From contig JAMCYN010000138.1 of the NCBI GenBank assembly GCA_023474015.1, positions 1 to 10,684 of the forward strand: a stretch of DNA of 10,684 nt, given 5' to 3'. Shown here one piece after another: positions 1-6,359 of this stretch; the stretch's first letter is position 1, and each line of letters starts with the position of its first letter. This DNA comes from Armatimonadota bacterium. Lineage in GTDB: Bacteria; Armatimonadota; UBA5829. The notes beneath the pieces are model-generated. The model did not search any database. It was not told where the DNA came from and saw only the letters and a program-made list of their open reading frames with translations. Position numbers and translations under genes: made by a program.

Positions 1-1357
1 CGCTGATTGCGATGACGGCGAAGGGGATGTAGTTGAATATGCGCTTGTTGTTGTCCACGTCGAATGACGCCCATCCGCCGTCCTTGCCCTGCATTCCCAG
101 AAGCCAATCGAGCGCTCGACAGCAAGCGTCGTCCTTGCCCGGAACGTCGCCGGTCTTCTTCAAGGCCATCAGGACCATCGCGGTGTCGTCGATGTCCGGG
201 TAGAAATCGTTTGCGAACTCGAAATACCAGCCGCCGGGCCGTAAGTTGGGCCGCTTGATCCGCCAATCGCCTCGAATCTTCACTTCCTTGCTCAGAATCC
301 ACTCGGTCGCGCGTCTCATTGATGTGTGGTCCGGATCGAGTCCTGCCTCGGCAAGTGCGTTGAGGACGATGGCCGTGTCCCAGACCGGCGAGGTGCACGG
401 CTGGAGTCGGAGCGTGTCATCCTCCTCGATCTCCAGCTTCCTAAGCTCCTCCATGGCGCGCTCGACCTCGGGCCGCACGTCGTCGTATCCCAGCGCCTTC
501 ATCGCAATCAGCGAGTAGACGATTGGAGGGAATATCGCTCCCAGCCCCGCGCTGTGCTCGAACCGCTCCCGCATCCACTGCTCCGCCCGCCTGACACCCA
601 TCTCCCGCAGCGGCAACAGGTGTAGCCGTTCGGCGAGCTTGATTAGCTTATCTATCAGGATGAAAAACCCGCGCCAGGATAATAGAGACTGTACCCTATA
701 CCCTGTACCCTGTACACTAAGCTCCCCAAGATCGGAAGAATCGCTCATCCGCCTGGTCACCTTGCGCGCCCAGATTATGCTCAGAGGCACGACGAATGTC
801 CGCGACCAGGACGAGATTGCGTAGATATTGAAGTAGAACCAGTTAGGCAGGAGCATTATCTCGGCGGGTACTGCGGGGGCATGGTCCCAAGGGATCTGCC
901 CGAGCATTGCCAGGTAGAACTTGGTGTAACTGTTGACCGCCGCCACTCCCCCAGCGCGGGTGATGGCCTCGTGGGCGCGGCGCATATACGGTTCGTCAGG
1001 CTTTGCGCCGGTCATCTTAAGGGCCAGATAAGCTTTAACCGAAGCCGACACATCCACCGGCCCGCCGGGGAACCACGACCACCCCCCGTTCGCCATCTGC
1101 TTGGATCGCAAATAATTCGCGGCCTTGGCGAGCTTCGCCTCGTCTCCACGACCCAGAAACCGCATCAATGTGATATACTCCGATTCCAGGATCGTGTCGC
1201 CTTCGAGTTCCCCAAGCCAGTATCCGTCACCGGTCTGGGCGTCGAGCAGAAACGAGACGGCCCTGTTCAACGCGTCTTCGAGCTTGCCTGCGGGACTGGT
1301 TCTTCGTGTAGACTTTGTTAAAGGAGAAGATGAGACCTTTGTGCCCAATTCCCTCAC
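1..1357 (-). CDS. shc: Squalene-hopene cyclase, N-terminal 452 residues (3' end beyond window)
   Basis: The product would cyclise squalene to hopene/hopanol, the committed step of hopanoid synthesis, at the membrane. The minus frame stays open from an upstream stop near 1461 to the left edge. Visible family features are DGYWLGELEGD (residues 44-54), NGGWSWFPGGPVD (90-102), EIMLLPNWFYF (166-176), QPCTSPVWDTA (319-329), the catalytic acid motif D-I-D-D (388-391, the family DXDD) and the QW-type GMQGKDGGWASFD (421-433). About 180-200 C-terminal residues are missing because the window ends, not because the gene is broken. The start is uncertain: no ATG lies upstream of the conserved region. I chose a GTG at 1357; a TTG at 1348 is possible, and neither has a clear Shine-Dalgarno. 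An in-frame heptamer repeat codes for residues about 214-223. Family assignment is very secure. Confidence 0.94.
   Translation of the reverse strand, partial: MRELGTKVSSSPLTKSTRRTSPAGKLEDALNRAVSFLLDAQTGDGYWLGELEGDTILESEYITLMRFLGRGDEAKLAKAANYLRSKQMANGGWSWFPGGPVDVSASVKAYLALKMTGAKPDEPYMRRAHEAITRAGGVAAVNSYTKFYLAMLGQIPWDHAPAVPAEIMLLPNWFYFNIYAISSWSRTFVVPLSIIWARKVTRRMSDSSDLGELSVQGTGYRVQSLLSWRGFFILIDKLIKLAERLHLLPLREMGVRRAEQWMRERFEHSAGLGAIFPPIVYSLIAMKALGYDDVRPEVERAMEELRKLEIEEDDTLRLQPCTSPVWDTAIVLNALAEAGLDPDHTSMRRATEWILSKEVKIRGDWRIKRPNLRPGGWYFEFANDFYPDIDDTAMVLMALKKTGDVPGKDDACCRALDWLLGMQGKDGGWASFDVDNNKRIFNYIPFAVIAIS
689..716. repeat. Heptamer tandem repeat (TACCCTG/A) inside the cyclase gene
   Basis: On the plus strand TACCCTA (692-698), TACCCTG (699-705) and TACCCTG (706-712) follow in tandem, then TAC. 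The 7-nt period does not break the cyclase frame; it codes for the low-complexity string SVQGTGYRVQ in a loop between conserved blocks of the cyclase. This resembles the short tandemly repeated heptanucleotides known from cyanobacteria and other bacteria. Confidence 0.8.
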
Positions 1358-1652
1358 CGTGCGTGTCGGATGGATTAACTCAGGTAAATAATTTCCCCAG
1401 CAGTAGCCCTCGGCAAACCTAAAGATTGCGTTTGCACATTTTGTTTCATTCCTGAGGCGTCACGGTGATTCAAAGGGGGAATAAGAGGTTGGATGCCGCG
1501 GGCGGCTGTCGGAGATGCTTTGGCCCTGCTTTCCGTGAAGGTTGGACGCGGCTTCAGGGGGCTTCATGAGGACCAGCATCCCTATCCCACCCGGCTTGTC
1601 AGGTCGGTCCTAATTAGAAACAAGAAGTTAGAAGTTAGGAGTTAGATATCTG
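1358..1652. other. Intergenic region between cyclase and pilin-like gene
   Basis: About 295 bases with no convincing gene. A 25-codon ATG frame (minus, from 1449) ends before the cyclase start and has no recognisable content. There is a short direct repeat of GGCTTCA at about 1551-1567 and a heptamer repeat at 1624-1645. I see no clear terminator for the pilin-like gene and no convincing promoter for the cyclase. Confidence 0.6.
1624..1645. repeat. Heptamer tandem repeat (GAAGTTA)x3
   Basis: GAAGTTA (1624-1630), GAAGTTA (1631-1637) and GGAGTTA (1638-1644) sit in tandem, beginning 8 bases past the stop codon of the pilin-like gene. The unit length matches the other two heptamer repeats in the window although the sequence differs. 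Confidence 0.8.
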
Positions 1653-2453
1653 TTACTGCGCCGAGACTAGCCGCGCCCAGTTCGCGTCGAAGATCCGTTG
1701 GAAGTAAGCTTTGTCGACGTACCAGTCGTACATTTCCCGATAAGTCGACAATACGCTGGCGGTCTTCTTGCCGGGGGTTCTTGCTACTACATGACCGTCG
1801 GCGTACAGGTAGTTGTTGGTATTACCGTGCCAGGGGTGACCGGGGTCGACAGTACGGGCCACTTTGTCAGTGAATCCACGAACCCCTGTCCAGTTGCAGC
1901 AGCGGTAGATGTAGATATACCAGTCCTCGTTTTCCCACGCCCACGCAAGCGGCAGGCCCTCGAATAGGAGTATTGTCCTTTGGGGCTGGAGGATGCGGTT
2001 AGTGCGGATGCCGGAGAGGAACTTGACGCACGTGGGATACTCGATATCCGGCCGGCCCAGGTAGTCCTCGCGAAGGTAGCTGTTCATGGTGTAGCTTCGC
2101 GGGGGGTACTTGCTTTTCCAGTCAGGCATCAAGGGGCAGCACCATATTGATCTCGTACCACTCTGTCGGATATAAGTCTGAATGCCGCCGGTCCCGCTCT
2201 GGGACCAGTAGCTTCGATCTCCGACAAGCCCGCCGGGGCACGGCCAATAGCCGTTCCAATCGTAGGAGTAGAGGGTGAATGCGCACGCAAGCTGCCGCAG
2301 GTTACTCGCGCACTGAGCACGATAAGACATATCTCTGACGCGTCCGAACATAGAAAAAATCAGCGCCAAGAGGATCGCCGTCGCGCTGAGCACGAGCACC
2401 AATTCCAGAATCGTGAACCCATCCCTGGACCTTGCTCTTGGAAACACGGGCAC
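1653..2453 (-). CDS. Prepilin-type N-terminal cleavage/methylation protein with H-X9-DG motif
   Basis: Secreted pseudopilin-like protein of 266 aa, probably surface-exposed or part of a type II secretion/type IV pilus-like apparatus. The N-terminus has basic residues, then the prepilin peptidase site G12|F13-T-I-L-E17 with Glu at +5, and a hydrophobic helix to about residue 36. Near the C-terminus H209 is followed by nine residues and D219-G220, the H-X9-DG signature of a pseudopilin subfamily often expanded in Planctomycetota and Armatimonadota. Several cysteines (48, 72, 105/106, 142, 185/186) could form disulfides. The GTG start at 2453 is supported by a perfect GGAGGT (2459-2464) five bases upstream. 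It is a stand-alone gene with its own promoter and no other pilus gene in view; its specific function is unknown. Confidence 0.9.
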   Translation of the reverse strand: MPVFPRARSRDGFTILELVLVLSATAILLALIFSMFGRVRDMSYRAQCASNLRQLACAFTLYSYDWNGYWPCPGGLVGDRSYWSQSGTGGIQTYIRQSGTRSIWCCPLMPDWKSKYPPRSYTMNSYLREDYLGRPDIEYPTCVKFLSGIRTNRILQPQRTILLFEGLPLAWAWENEDWYIYIYRCCNWTGVRGFTDKVARTVDPGHPWHGNTNNYLYADGHVVARTPGKKTASVLSTYREMYDWYVDKAYFQRIFDANWARLVSAQ

Positions 2454-2458
2454 TACTG

Positions 2459-2521
2459 ACCTCCGTGGCCAATAACTTCAACCGTTACGCCAGTATATTG
2501 CCCGGTTGCTTCCCGTGTCAA
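2459..2521 (-). promoter_or_regulatory. Sigma-70-type promoter and ribosome binding site of the pilin-like gene
   Basis: On the minus strand a perfect -35 TTGACA (2516-2521) is separated by 18 bases from -10 TATACT (2492-2497). Transcription would start near 2485, giving a leader of about 30 bases that contains GGAGGT (2459-2464). It lies in the 84-base gap between the gamma subunit stop and the pilin-like start, so the pilin-like gene is probably transcribed independently of the oxidoreductase unit. Confidence 0.75.
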
Positions 2522-2537
2522 TCGTAAAAATGTGAAA

Positions 2538-3086
2538 TTACTGGGATATTGCAGCCGCCAGTTCCGCCCCCTTCTCAATCGCCGAGATATTCAACGGAAT
2601 CAGCCCGTGGTTCCGCTTCGGCAGTGCCTCCTCCATCGACGCCCTTATCGAATCGAACGCCACCGGCTTGACCAACTGCACATACGCCCCCCAGCATCAC
2701 CTGTTCGCCACCTTGGAGTTTCCGAGATCGGAAGCCACCTCATTTGCGGGAATCTCGACGATGTGGCAATCGCTTCGATAGTCCGGAGCCTTCGCCAGCG
2801 AGCTATTGACGAGTATCAGCCCCTCCCGCCTCACCGCCGGCGCGAACTTATCCAGCAGCAGTTGGTTTAATGCCACCAAAGCGTGCGGCGAGGAGGATAC
2901 CGGGGACCCGATCTCATCACTCGACATTATCACGGTGCAATCCGCCGTGCCTCCCCGAGTCTCCGGCCCATAGGCCGGGAACCACACGACATTCCTGCCT
3001 TCGAGCACCGTGGCGTAGGCAAGCAACTGCCCCGTCAACATTATCCCCTGGCCGCCCATGCCGGCAATTCTAACTTCTTGATGCAT
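2538..3086 (-). pseudogene. 2-oxoacid:ferredoxin oxidoreductase gamma subunit, interrupted by in-frame UGA (likely two compensating indels)
   Basis: The gamma subunit joins the TPP-binding and substrate domains of the 2-oxoacid:acceptor oxidoreductase. The N-terminal 129 residues are intact: GMGGQGIMLTGQLL (9-22), FPAYGPETRGGTADC (36-50) and LGNSKVAN (121-128). A UGA then occurs at 2697-2699. The same frame resumes immediately with GAYVQLVKPVAFDSI and runs to a TAA at 2538, giving 182 codons, the normal family length. Family members read VANMVMLGAY here. The bases give exactly VML when read one frame over between about 2687 and 2702, so one lost base near 2702 and one extra G in the G6 run at 2687-2692 explain the break. 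The ATG at 3086 is preferred because homology begins there; an upstream ATG at 3149 lies inside the palindromic repeat. It could be a sequencing error, a decayed gene or a recoded UGA. Confidence 0.85.
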
Positions 3087-3102
3087 AAACGTCCCCGAAT
3101 CG

Positions 3103-3220
3103 CAATTTTGGATTTTGGACTGGTGATTTTGGATTGGGGAAGGGACCATAAGCGTTGGGCCGGATTTGCAATCCTGGCCCTCCCTTCAATCCAAAATCCA
3201 AAATCCAAAATCCAAAATTG
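3103..3220. repeat. Palindromic MITE-like element with TCCAAAA heptamer arms
   Basis: Two 34-base arms (3103-3136 and 3187-3220) are inverted copies that pair at about 30 of 34 positions; the right arm holds TCCAAAA repeated at a 7-base period. Between them AAGGGA (3140-3145) pairs with TCCCTT (3181-3186), and an inner hairpin pairs GGGCC-GGATT (3157-3166) with AATCC-T-GGCCC (3170-3180) with one bulged T. The whole element could fold into one long nested hairpin. It fills the gap between the beta stop (3223) and the gamma start (3086) and would be transcribed within the operon. It carries no coding capacity. Confidence 0.85.
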
Positions 3221-3222
3221 AG

Positions 3223-3957
3223 TTATTTGTCCACGAACACTCCCGGTGGAAAGACCTTGGCCAACTTGTCGTCGATATACTTGAATGTCTCAATGGGCGT
3301 CAGGTGCCACTGCTGAGGGCAGTTGCTGAGCACCTCGACCATGGAGAACCCCTTGCCCTCGATCTGGTTCTTGAACGCCTTCACGATCGCCTTTTTTGTC
3401 TTGGTCAGCCCGGCCGGACTGGTAGGCGCGACGCGCTCCAGGTAGCACGGCCCGTCAAGCGTGGCGAGCATCTCGCAGACCCGAATCGGATATCCGTTGA
3501 CGTGTGGGTCACGGCCCATCTTGCACGTGGTGGACTTTTGCCCGATCATCGTCGTCGGGGCCATCTGCCCGCCGGTCATGCCGTAGGTCGTGTTGTTGAT
3601 GAAGATCACGGTAATATTCTCGCCGCGCGCGGCGGCATGCACTATCTCGGCTGTACCGATTGAGGCCAGGTCGCCGTCACCCTGGTAGGAAAATACGATT
3701 CGGTCCGGCAGCACGCGCTTGACTCCGGTCGCCACGGCGGGTGCCCGCCCATGCGCGGCCTCGATCACGTCGCAGGACATATACTCATACATAAAAACGG
3801 AGCATCCAACGGGGCATACCGCGACGGTGTTGTGGATGATGTCGAGTTCGTCCATCGTCTCGGCGATCATTCGATGCACCACGCTATGGAGGCACCCCGG
3901 GCAGTAGGCAAACTCCGTCTCGGTGAGGCCCTTGGGCCGTTCGAATACCTTTTGCAT
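3223..3957 (-). CDS. 2-oxoacid:ferredoxin oxidoreductase beta subunit (TPP-binding)
   Basis: The catalytic beta subunit binds thiamine pyrophosphate and decarboxylates the 2-oxoacid, passing electrons to ferredoxin and the acyl group to CoA. Of 244 aa, YCPGCLH (18-24) is the conserved N-terminal cysteine motif. The TPP/Mg motif is GDGD (93-96), with INNTTYGMTGGQ (120-131) completing it. VCPVGCS (48-54) and the C-terminal CPQQWHLTP (213-221) match KorB/VorA-type beta subunits. The start ATG lies two bases after the alpha stop, with GGGAGG about seven bases upstream inside the alpha gene, so the two are coupled. The alpha subunit suggests a branched-chain (isovalerate-type) enzyme, but a 2-oxoglutarate specificity cannot be excluded. 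Confidence 0.94.
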   Translation of the reverse strand: MQKVFERPKGLTETEFAYCPGCLHSVVHRMIAETMDELDIIHNTVAVCPVGCSVFMYEYMSCDVIEAAHGRAPAVATGVKRVLPDRIVFSYQGDGDLASIGTAEIVHAAARGENITVIFINNTTYGMTGGQMAPTTMIGQKSTTCKMGRDPHVNGYPIRVCEMLATLDGPCYLERVAPTSPAGLTKTKKAIVKAFKNQIEGKGFSMVEVLSNCPQQWHLTPIETFKYIDDKLAKVFPPGVFVDK

Positions 3958-3959
3958 CG

Positions 3960-5057
3960 TCAGGCCTCCCTTTCACTCGACGGGTAGCGGGAGACAACCG
4001 GCGGCTTGCCGAAGCTCGCGCGCACGACGTTGAGTATCTCCGTGGGCGTTGGGACTACTCCTCCGCTCCGCCCATAGAACGCCACATCCGCCATCCCGTT
4101 CACGGCCAATCTAACATCCTCGACCATCTGACCGTGGCTCATTTCCACCGTCATAAACCGCTTCCCATCCCTCGCAAGCTCCGCTATCCGGCGGCTCGGG
4201 AACGGGAACAGCGTGATCGGCCTGAGAAGCCCCACCGACATTCCCTCGTCCCGCGCCAGGTCGACCACGGTCTTGCAGATTCGAGCGGGGCTGCCGTACG
4301 CGACCAGCACCAATTCCGCGCCCTCGGTCCGATACTCGTGATACTTGACCTCATGCTGCTGGGCCATGGCGTACTTCGCCTGCATCCGCAGGTTCACATT
4401 CTCCATCACCTCGGGATCGATCCATAGCGAGTTGATGATGTTGTGCGCCCGGCCCCTTGCGCCGTTGGTCGCCCAGGTCTTGGGGTGGTCGTGCATGGTG
4501 AACTTGCCGTGCATATTAACGGGCTCCAGCATCTGTCCGATAATCGCGTCCATCAATATTGCGGCGGGGTTCTGGTACTTGTCGGCCAGGTCGAACGCGA
4601 GAGGCATAAACTCATAGCACTCCTGCACGCTCCACGGCGCGAGCGTCAGCAGCTTGTAGTCGCCGTGCCCTCCGCCCTTGACGGTCTGGAAGTAATCCGC
4701 CTGACCGGGCAGCGTATTGCCGAGGCCGGGTCCGCCGCGCTGAACGTTCACTATCACGCACGGCAGCTCGCAGGCAGCCAGATAGGATATCCCCTCCTGC
4801 TTGAGGCTGATGCCGGGGCTGGATGAGGAAGTCATAGCTCGTTTTCCGGCGCAGGCCGCGCCGTAAACCATATTGATCGCCGACACCTCGCTTTCGGCCT
4901 GCAGGAATACGCCTCCGTTAGCGGGCATTAGTTCGGACATATACTCGGGGATCTCGTTTTGCGGCGTTATGGGGTAACCGAAAAACGCGTCGCATCTCGC
5001 CGCGATGGCTCCGTAGCAAATAGCCACATTGCCTTTGATCAGCTTCTTAGTCGCCAT
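3960..5057 (-). CDS. vorB: 2-oxoacid:ferredoxin oxidoreductase alpha subunit, VorB-like
   Basis: The alpha subunit of ketoisovalerate/2-oxoacid:ferredoxin oxidoreductase carries the pyrimidine-binding half of the TPP site and the transketolase C-terminal-like domain. Of 365 aa, the N-terminal block is FFGYPITPQNEIPEYMS (25-41), followed by QAESEVSAINMVYGAA, TSSSSPGISLKQEG and QRGGPGLG, all signatures of the VorB subfamily. The second half, from about 230, is the C-terminal domain, with LVAYGSPARI and VGLLRPITLFPFP. The ATG at 5057 lies three bases after the ferredoxin stop, with GGAG upstream overlapping the ferredoxin end. VorB is the closest match by motif recall; the true substrate (branched-chain 2-oxoacids versus 2-oxoglutarate) is not decided by the sequence. 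Confidence 0.95.
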   Translation of the reverse strand: MATKKLIKGNVAICYGAIAARCDAFFGYPITPQNEIPEYMSELMPANGGVFLQAESEVSAINMVYGAACAGKRAMTSSSSPGISLKQEGISYLAACELPCVIVNVQRGGPGLGNTLPGQADYFQTVKGGGHGDYKLLTLAPWSVQECYEFMPLAFDLADKYQNPAAILMDAIIGQMLEPVNMHGKFTMHDHPKTWATNGARGRAHNIINSLWIDPEVMENVNLRMQAKYAMAQQHEVKYHEYRTEGAELVLVAYGSPARICKTVVDLARDEGMSVGLLRPITLFPFPSRRIAELARDGKRFMTVEMSHGQMVEDVRLAVNGMADVAFYGRSGGVVPTPTEILNVVRASFGKPPVVSRYPSSEREA

Positions 5058-5060
5058 TGG

Positions 5061-5264
5061 CTATCTCCAGACTTCGATTGCCACGTCGGGACACACGCGG
5101 GCACATACCGCGCACCCGGAACACTCATCTCTCCTCAAAAAACACGATGGTCGGTAGCCCTTATGATTGAAGCTATCCTCCATCGTGATGCAGTCGTTGG
5201 GGCAAAAGTGAACGCATAGCTCACACCCCTTGCACTTTTCGCGGTCGATCTTAATTTCAGCCAA
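5061..5264 (-). CDS. 2x[4Fe-4S] ferredoxin subunit (delta-like) of the 2-oxoacid oxidoreductase
   Basis: A 67-aa electron-transfer subunit that likely passes electrons from the catalytic site to external ferredoxin. It has two complete cluster motifs, CKGCELCVHFCP (cysteines 11, 14, 17, 21) and CSGCAVCARVCP (48, 51, 54, 58), plus extra cysteines at 25 and 41. It is the first of four consecutive oxidoreductase genes (ferredoxin, alpha, beta, gamma), the usual set for VOR/KOR enzymes. The start is a TTG at 5264, two bases after the stop of the preceding membrane transferase gene; a G-rich stretch GGGGGTG lies about nine bases upstream. Its spacing suggests translational coupling on both sides. 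Confidence 0.93.
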   Translation of the reverse strand: MAEIKIDREKCKGCELCVHFCPNDCITMEDSFNHKGYRPSCFLRRDECSGCAVCARVCPDVAIEVWR

Positions 5265-5266
5265 CT

Positions 5267-6088
5267 CTACCGCACCCCCAATCGACGGTCAATACAACGC
5301 AGCACGGGGTTCCGTTCGATCAACGCAGTTATTGAATGCTTCTCCGAATACAGGTGAATTCCTGCTATAATCGCAAGTACGACAAATTGAAACGCCAAGC
5401 CCGTGTTCAGCGCCATGGTAATCCCCATCGCCGCTCCGAGCGCATTCGAACCTGAATCCCCCATCATAGCCCTGCCTCGGGAGTCCACTAACCAAAACCC
5501 GACCGCGACCGCGGCAACAGCTCCGACAATCCAGGGAGCGACCAAGCCGCCGCGCGCTAAGATACATGTTACACTGAATCCGAAGAAAAATACAGCCACG
5601 GCCCTGCCGGGACGCAAATCTAATAGATTGAGCAAATTCGCCGCCAGCGGTATCAGCATCGCCGAGCTTATCCACCTGGCGGGCTCTCCACCTGAGATCG
5701 CCATCCCGGCGCATACGCCGACGATACCTCCGCCGATTGCCTTCACCGCGCCGGTAGTGATTTTGCGCTCGAATATCAGCTTTTTGAAGTGCCCCTTAAA
5801 CCCTCCGACTTCTCGCGAGCCGAACAAGTCATCAAGGACCCCAAGCGCCCACATCGCGCCCATCACCGCCAGATACAACCTCGCGTCGGCCCATCGAGCG
5901 TAACCCAGCAGCGCTAGCGAGCACACCAGCGCCGCGATATAACCAAACGCCACAATACCATAAGACGCCATGACCTGAGTCTTATTGAAGTTAAGTTTCA
6001 ACAAACCCAGTTTCGAGCTTGCGCGCAAGATTGCGATGTGCCAGACTACGGCCAGTACTGCTAAGGCCAGTGAATGTATTAGTTTCAT
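5267..6088 (-). CDS. MraY/WecA-like polyprenyl-phosphate phosphoglycosyltransferase (glycosyltransferase family 4)
   Basis: Integral membrane protein of 273 aa, predicted to move a sugar-1-phosphate from a UDP-sugar to a polyprenyl phosphate, as in cell wall or surface polysaccharide synthesis. Family motifs are GVLDDLFG (83-90, Asp pair 86-87), NLLNLLDLRPGR (151-162, in place of the usual N-x-x-DGxDG), MMGDSGSNALG (208-218) and the last loop EKHSITALIERNP (249-261), which replaces the histidine-rich loop of MraY. Many hydrophobic segments fit a polytopic protein, but it is shorter than typical MraY/WecA (about 320-360 aa). The ATG at 6088 has only a weak AAGAAA upstream. It is the first gene of the unit leading to the oxidoreductase. 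The substrate is unknown; a TagO/WecA role is as likely as MraY. Confidence 0.85.
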   Translation of the reverse strand: MKLIHSLALAVLAVVWHIAILRASSKLGLLKLNFNKTQVMASYGIVAFGYIAALVCSLALLGYARWADARLYLAVMGAMWALGVLDDLFGSREVGGFKGHFKKLIFERKITTGAVKAIGGGIVGVCAGMAISGGEPARWISSAMLIPLAANLLNLLDLRPGRAVAVFFFGFSVTCILARGGLVAPWIVGAVAAVAVGFWLVDSRGRAMMGDSGSNALGAAMGITMALNTGLAFQFVVLAIIAGIHLYSEKHSITALIERNPVLRCIDRRLGVR

Positions 6089-6107
6089 AGGTTTCTTTCG
6101 TGCTGAT

Positions 6108-6131
6108 CGTCCGGGGTTTGAACCCCGGACG
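6108..6131. repeat. Perfect 11-bp palindrome, 2-base loop (REP-like)
   Basis: CGTCCGGGGTT (6108-6118), loop TG, then the exact complement AACCCCGGACG (6121-6131). It lies 20 bases upstream of the membrane transferase start and has no T-run, so it is more like a dispersed palindrome or regulatory site than an intrinsic terminator. Confidence 0.75.
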
Positions 6132-6134
6132 CAA

Positions 6135-6273
6135 GTTCCCCGGGCTTCAGCCCCTATCGAACCCTAACAATTCGACAGACGTTGCGGGTACCTCGGAATC
6201 CTTCTCGGGCCTGTTCGATGTCAAGGCGCGGGAATTCTGCGTGACGTGGGTTTCGGGCTTAAGCCCGGGGAAC
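6135..6273. repeat. Inverted repeat pair GTTCCCCGGGCTT(C/A)AGCCC
   Basis: The 19-base unit GTTCCCCGGGCTTCAGCCC at 6135-6153 occurs inverted at 6255-6273 with 18 of 19 bases conserved. Each copy also contains its own short palindrome: GGGCT-TC-AGCCC at 6142-6153, and the perfect 14-base CGGGCTTAAGCCCG at 6254-6267. The spacer of 101 bases has no gene. Confidence 0.75.
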
Positions 6274-6276
6274 GTG

Positions 6277-6300
6277 TGGCGGCGGTTAAAACCCCCGCCA
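6277..6300. repeat. Near-perfect 11-bp palindrome, 2-base loop
   Basis: TGGCGGCGGTT (6277-6287), loop AA, and AACCCCCGCCA (6290-6300) pair with a single mismatch. Stem and loop lengths equal those of the palindrome at 6108-6131, and both end in GGTT/AACC around the loop, suggesting one family. Confidence 0.7.
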
Positions 6301-6332
6301 ATCAGGTCTCGCCCTCCCGTGCGGCATCCCGT

Positions 6333-6356
6333 TGGCGCTGGTGCGGATTTGCGCCA
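6333..6356 (-). terminator. Possible hairpin downstream of the rhomboid-like gene
   Basis: TGGCGC (6333-6338) pairs with GCGCCA (6351-6356) across a 12-base loop, directly after the stop codon of the rhomboid-like gene. No T-run follows on the minus strand, so termination is only a guess. Confidence 0.3.
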
Positions 6357-6359
6357 GCA

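Noticed and set aside
64..1391. Several plus-strand open frames across the first 1.4 kb
   Set aside because: They are antisense to the squalene-hopene cyclase, whose minus-strand frame is continuous and shows clear family motifs; the plus frames have Arg/Ser/Pro-rich, non-protein-like composition.
2697..2699. UGA as a selenocysteine or stop-reassigned codon
   Set aside because: Residues around it (R, UGA, C, W) do not match the family, while a shifted reading gives exactly VML; other genes in the window use normal codons and I see no selenocysteine hairpin signal. Not fully excluded.
3087..3149. Extended N-terminus of the gamma subunit from the ATG at 3149
   Set aside because: The extra 21 residues are encoded by the palindromic repeat element and lack family similarity; homology begins at the ATG at 3086.
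3103..3220. CRISPR-like array from the repeated TCCAAAA units
   Set aside because: Units are 7-base tandem repeats without spacers and no cas gene is present.
5289..5714. Second minus-strand frame of 141 aa within the membrane transferase gene
   Set aside because: It is a shifted shadow of the transferase, whose own frame carries the family motifs and membrane segments.
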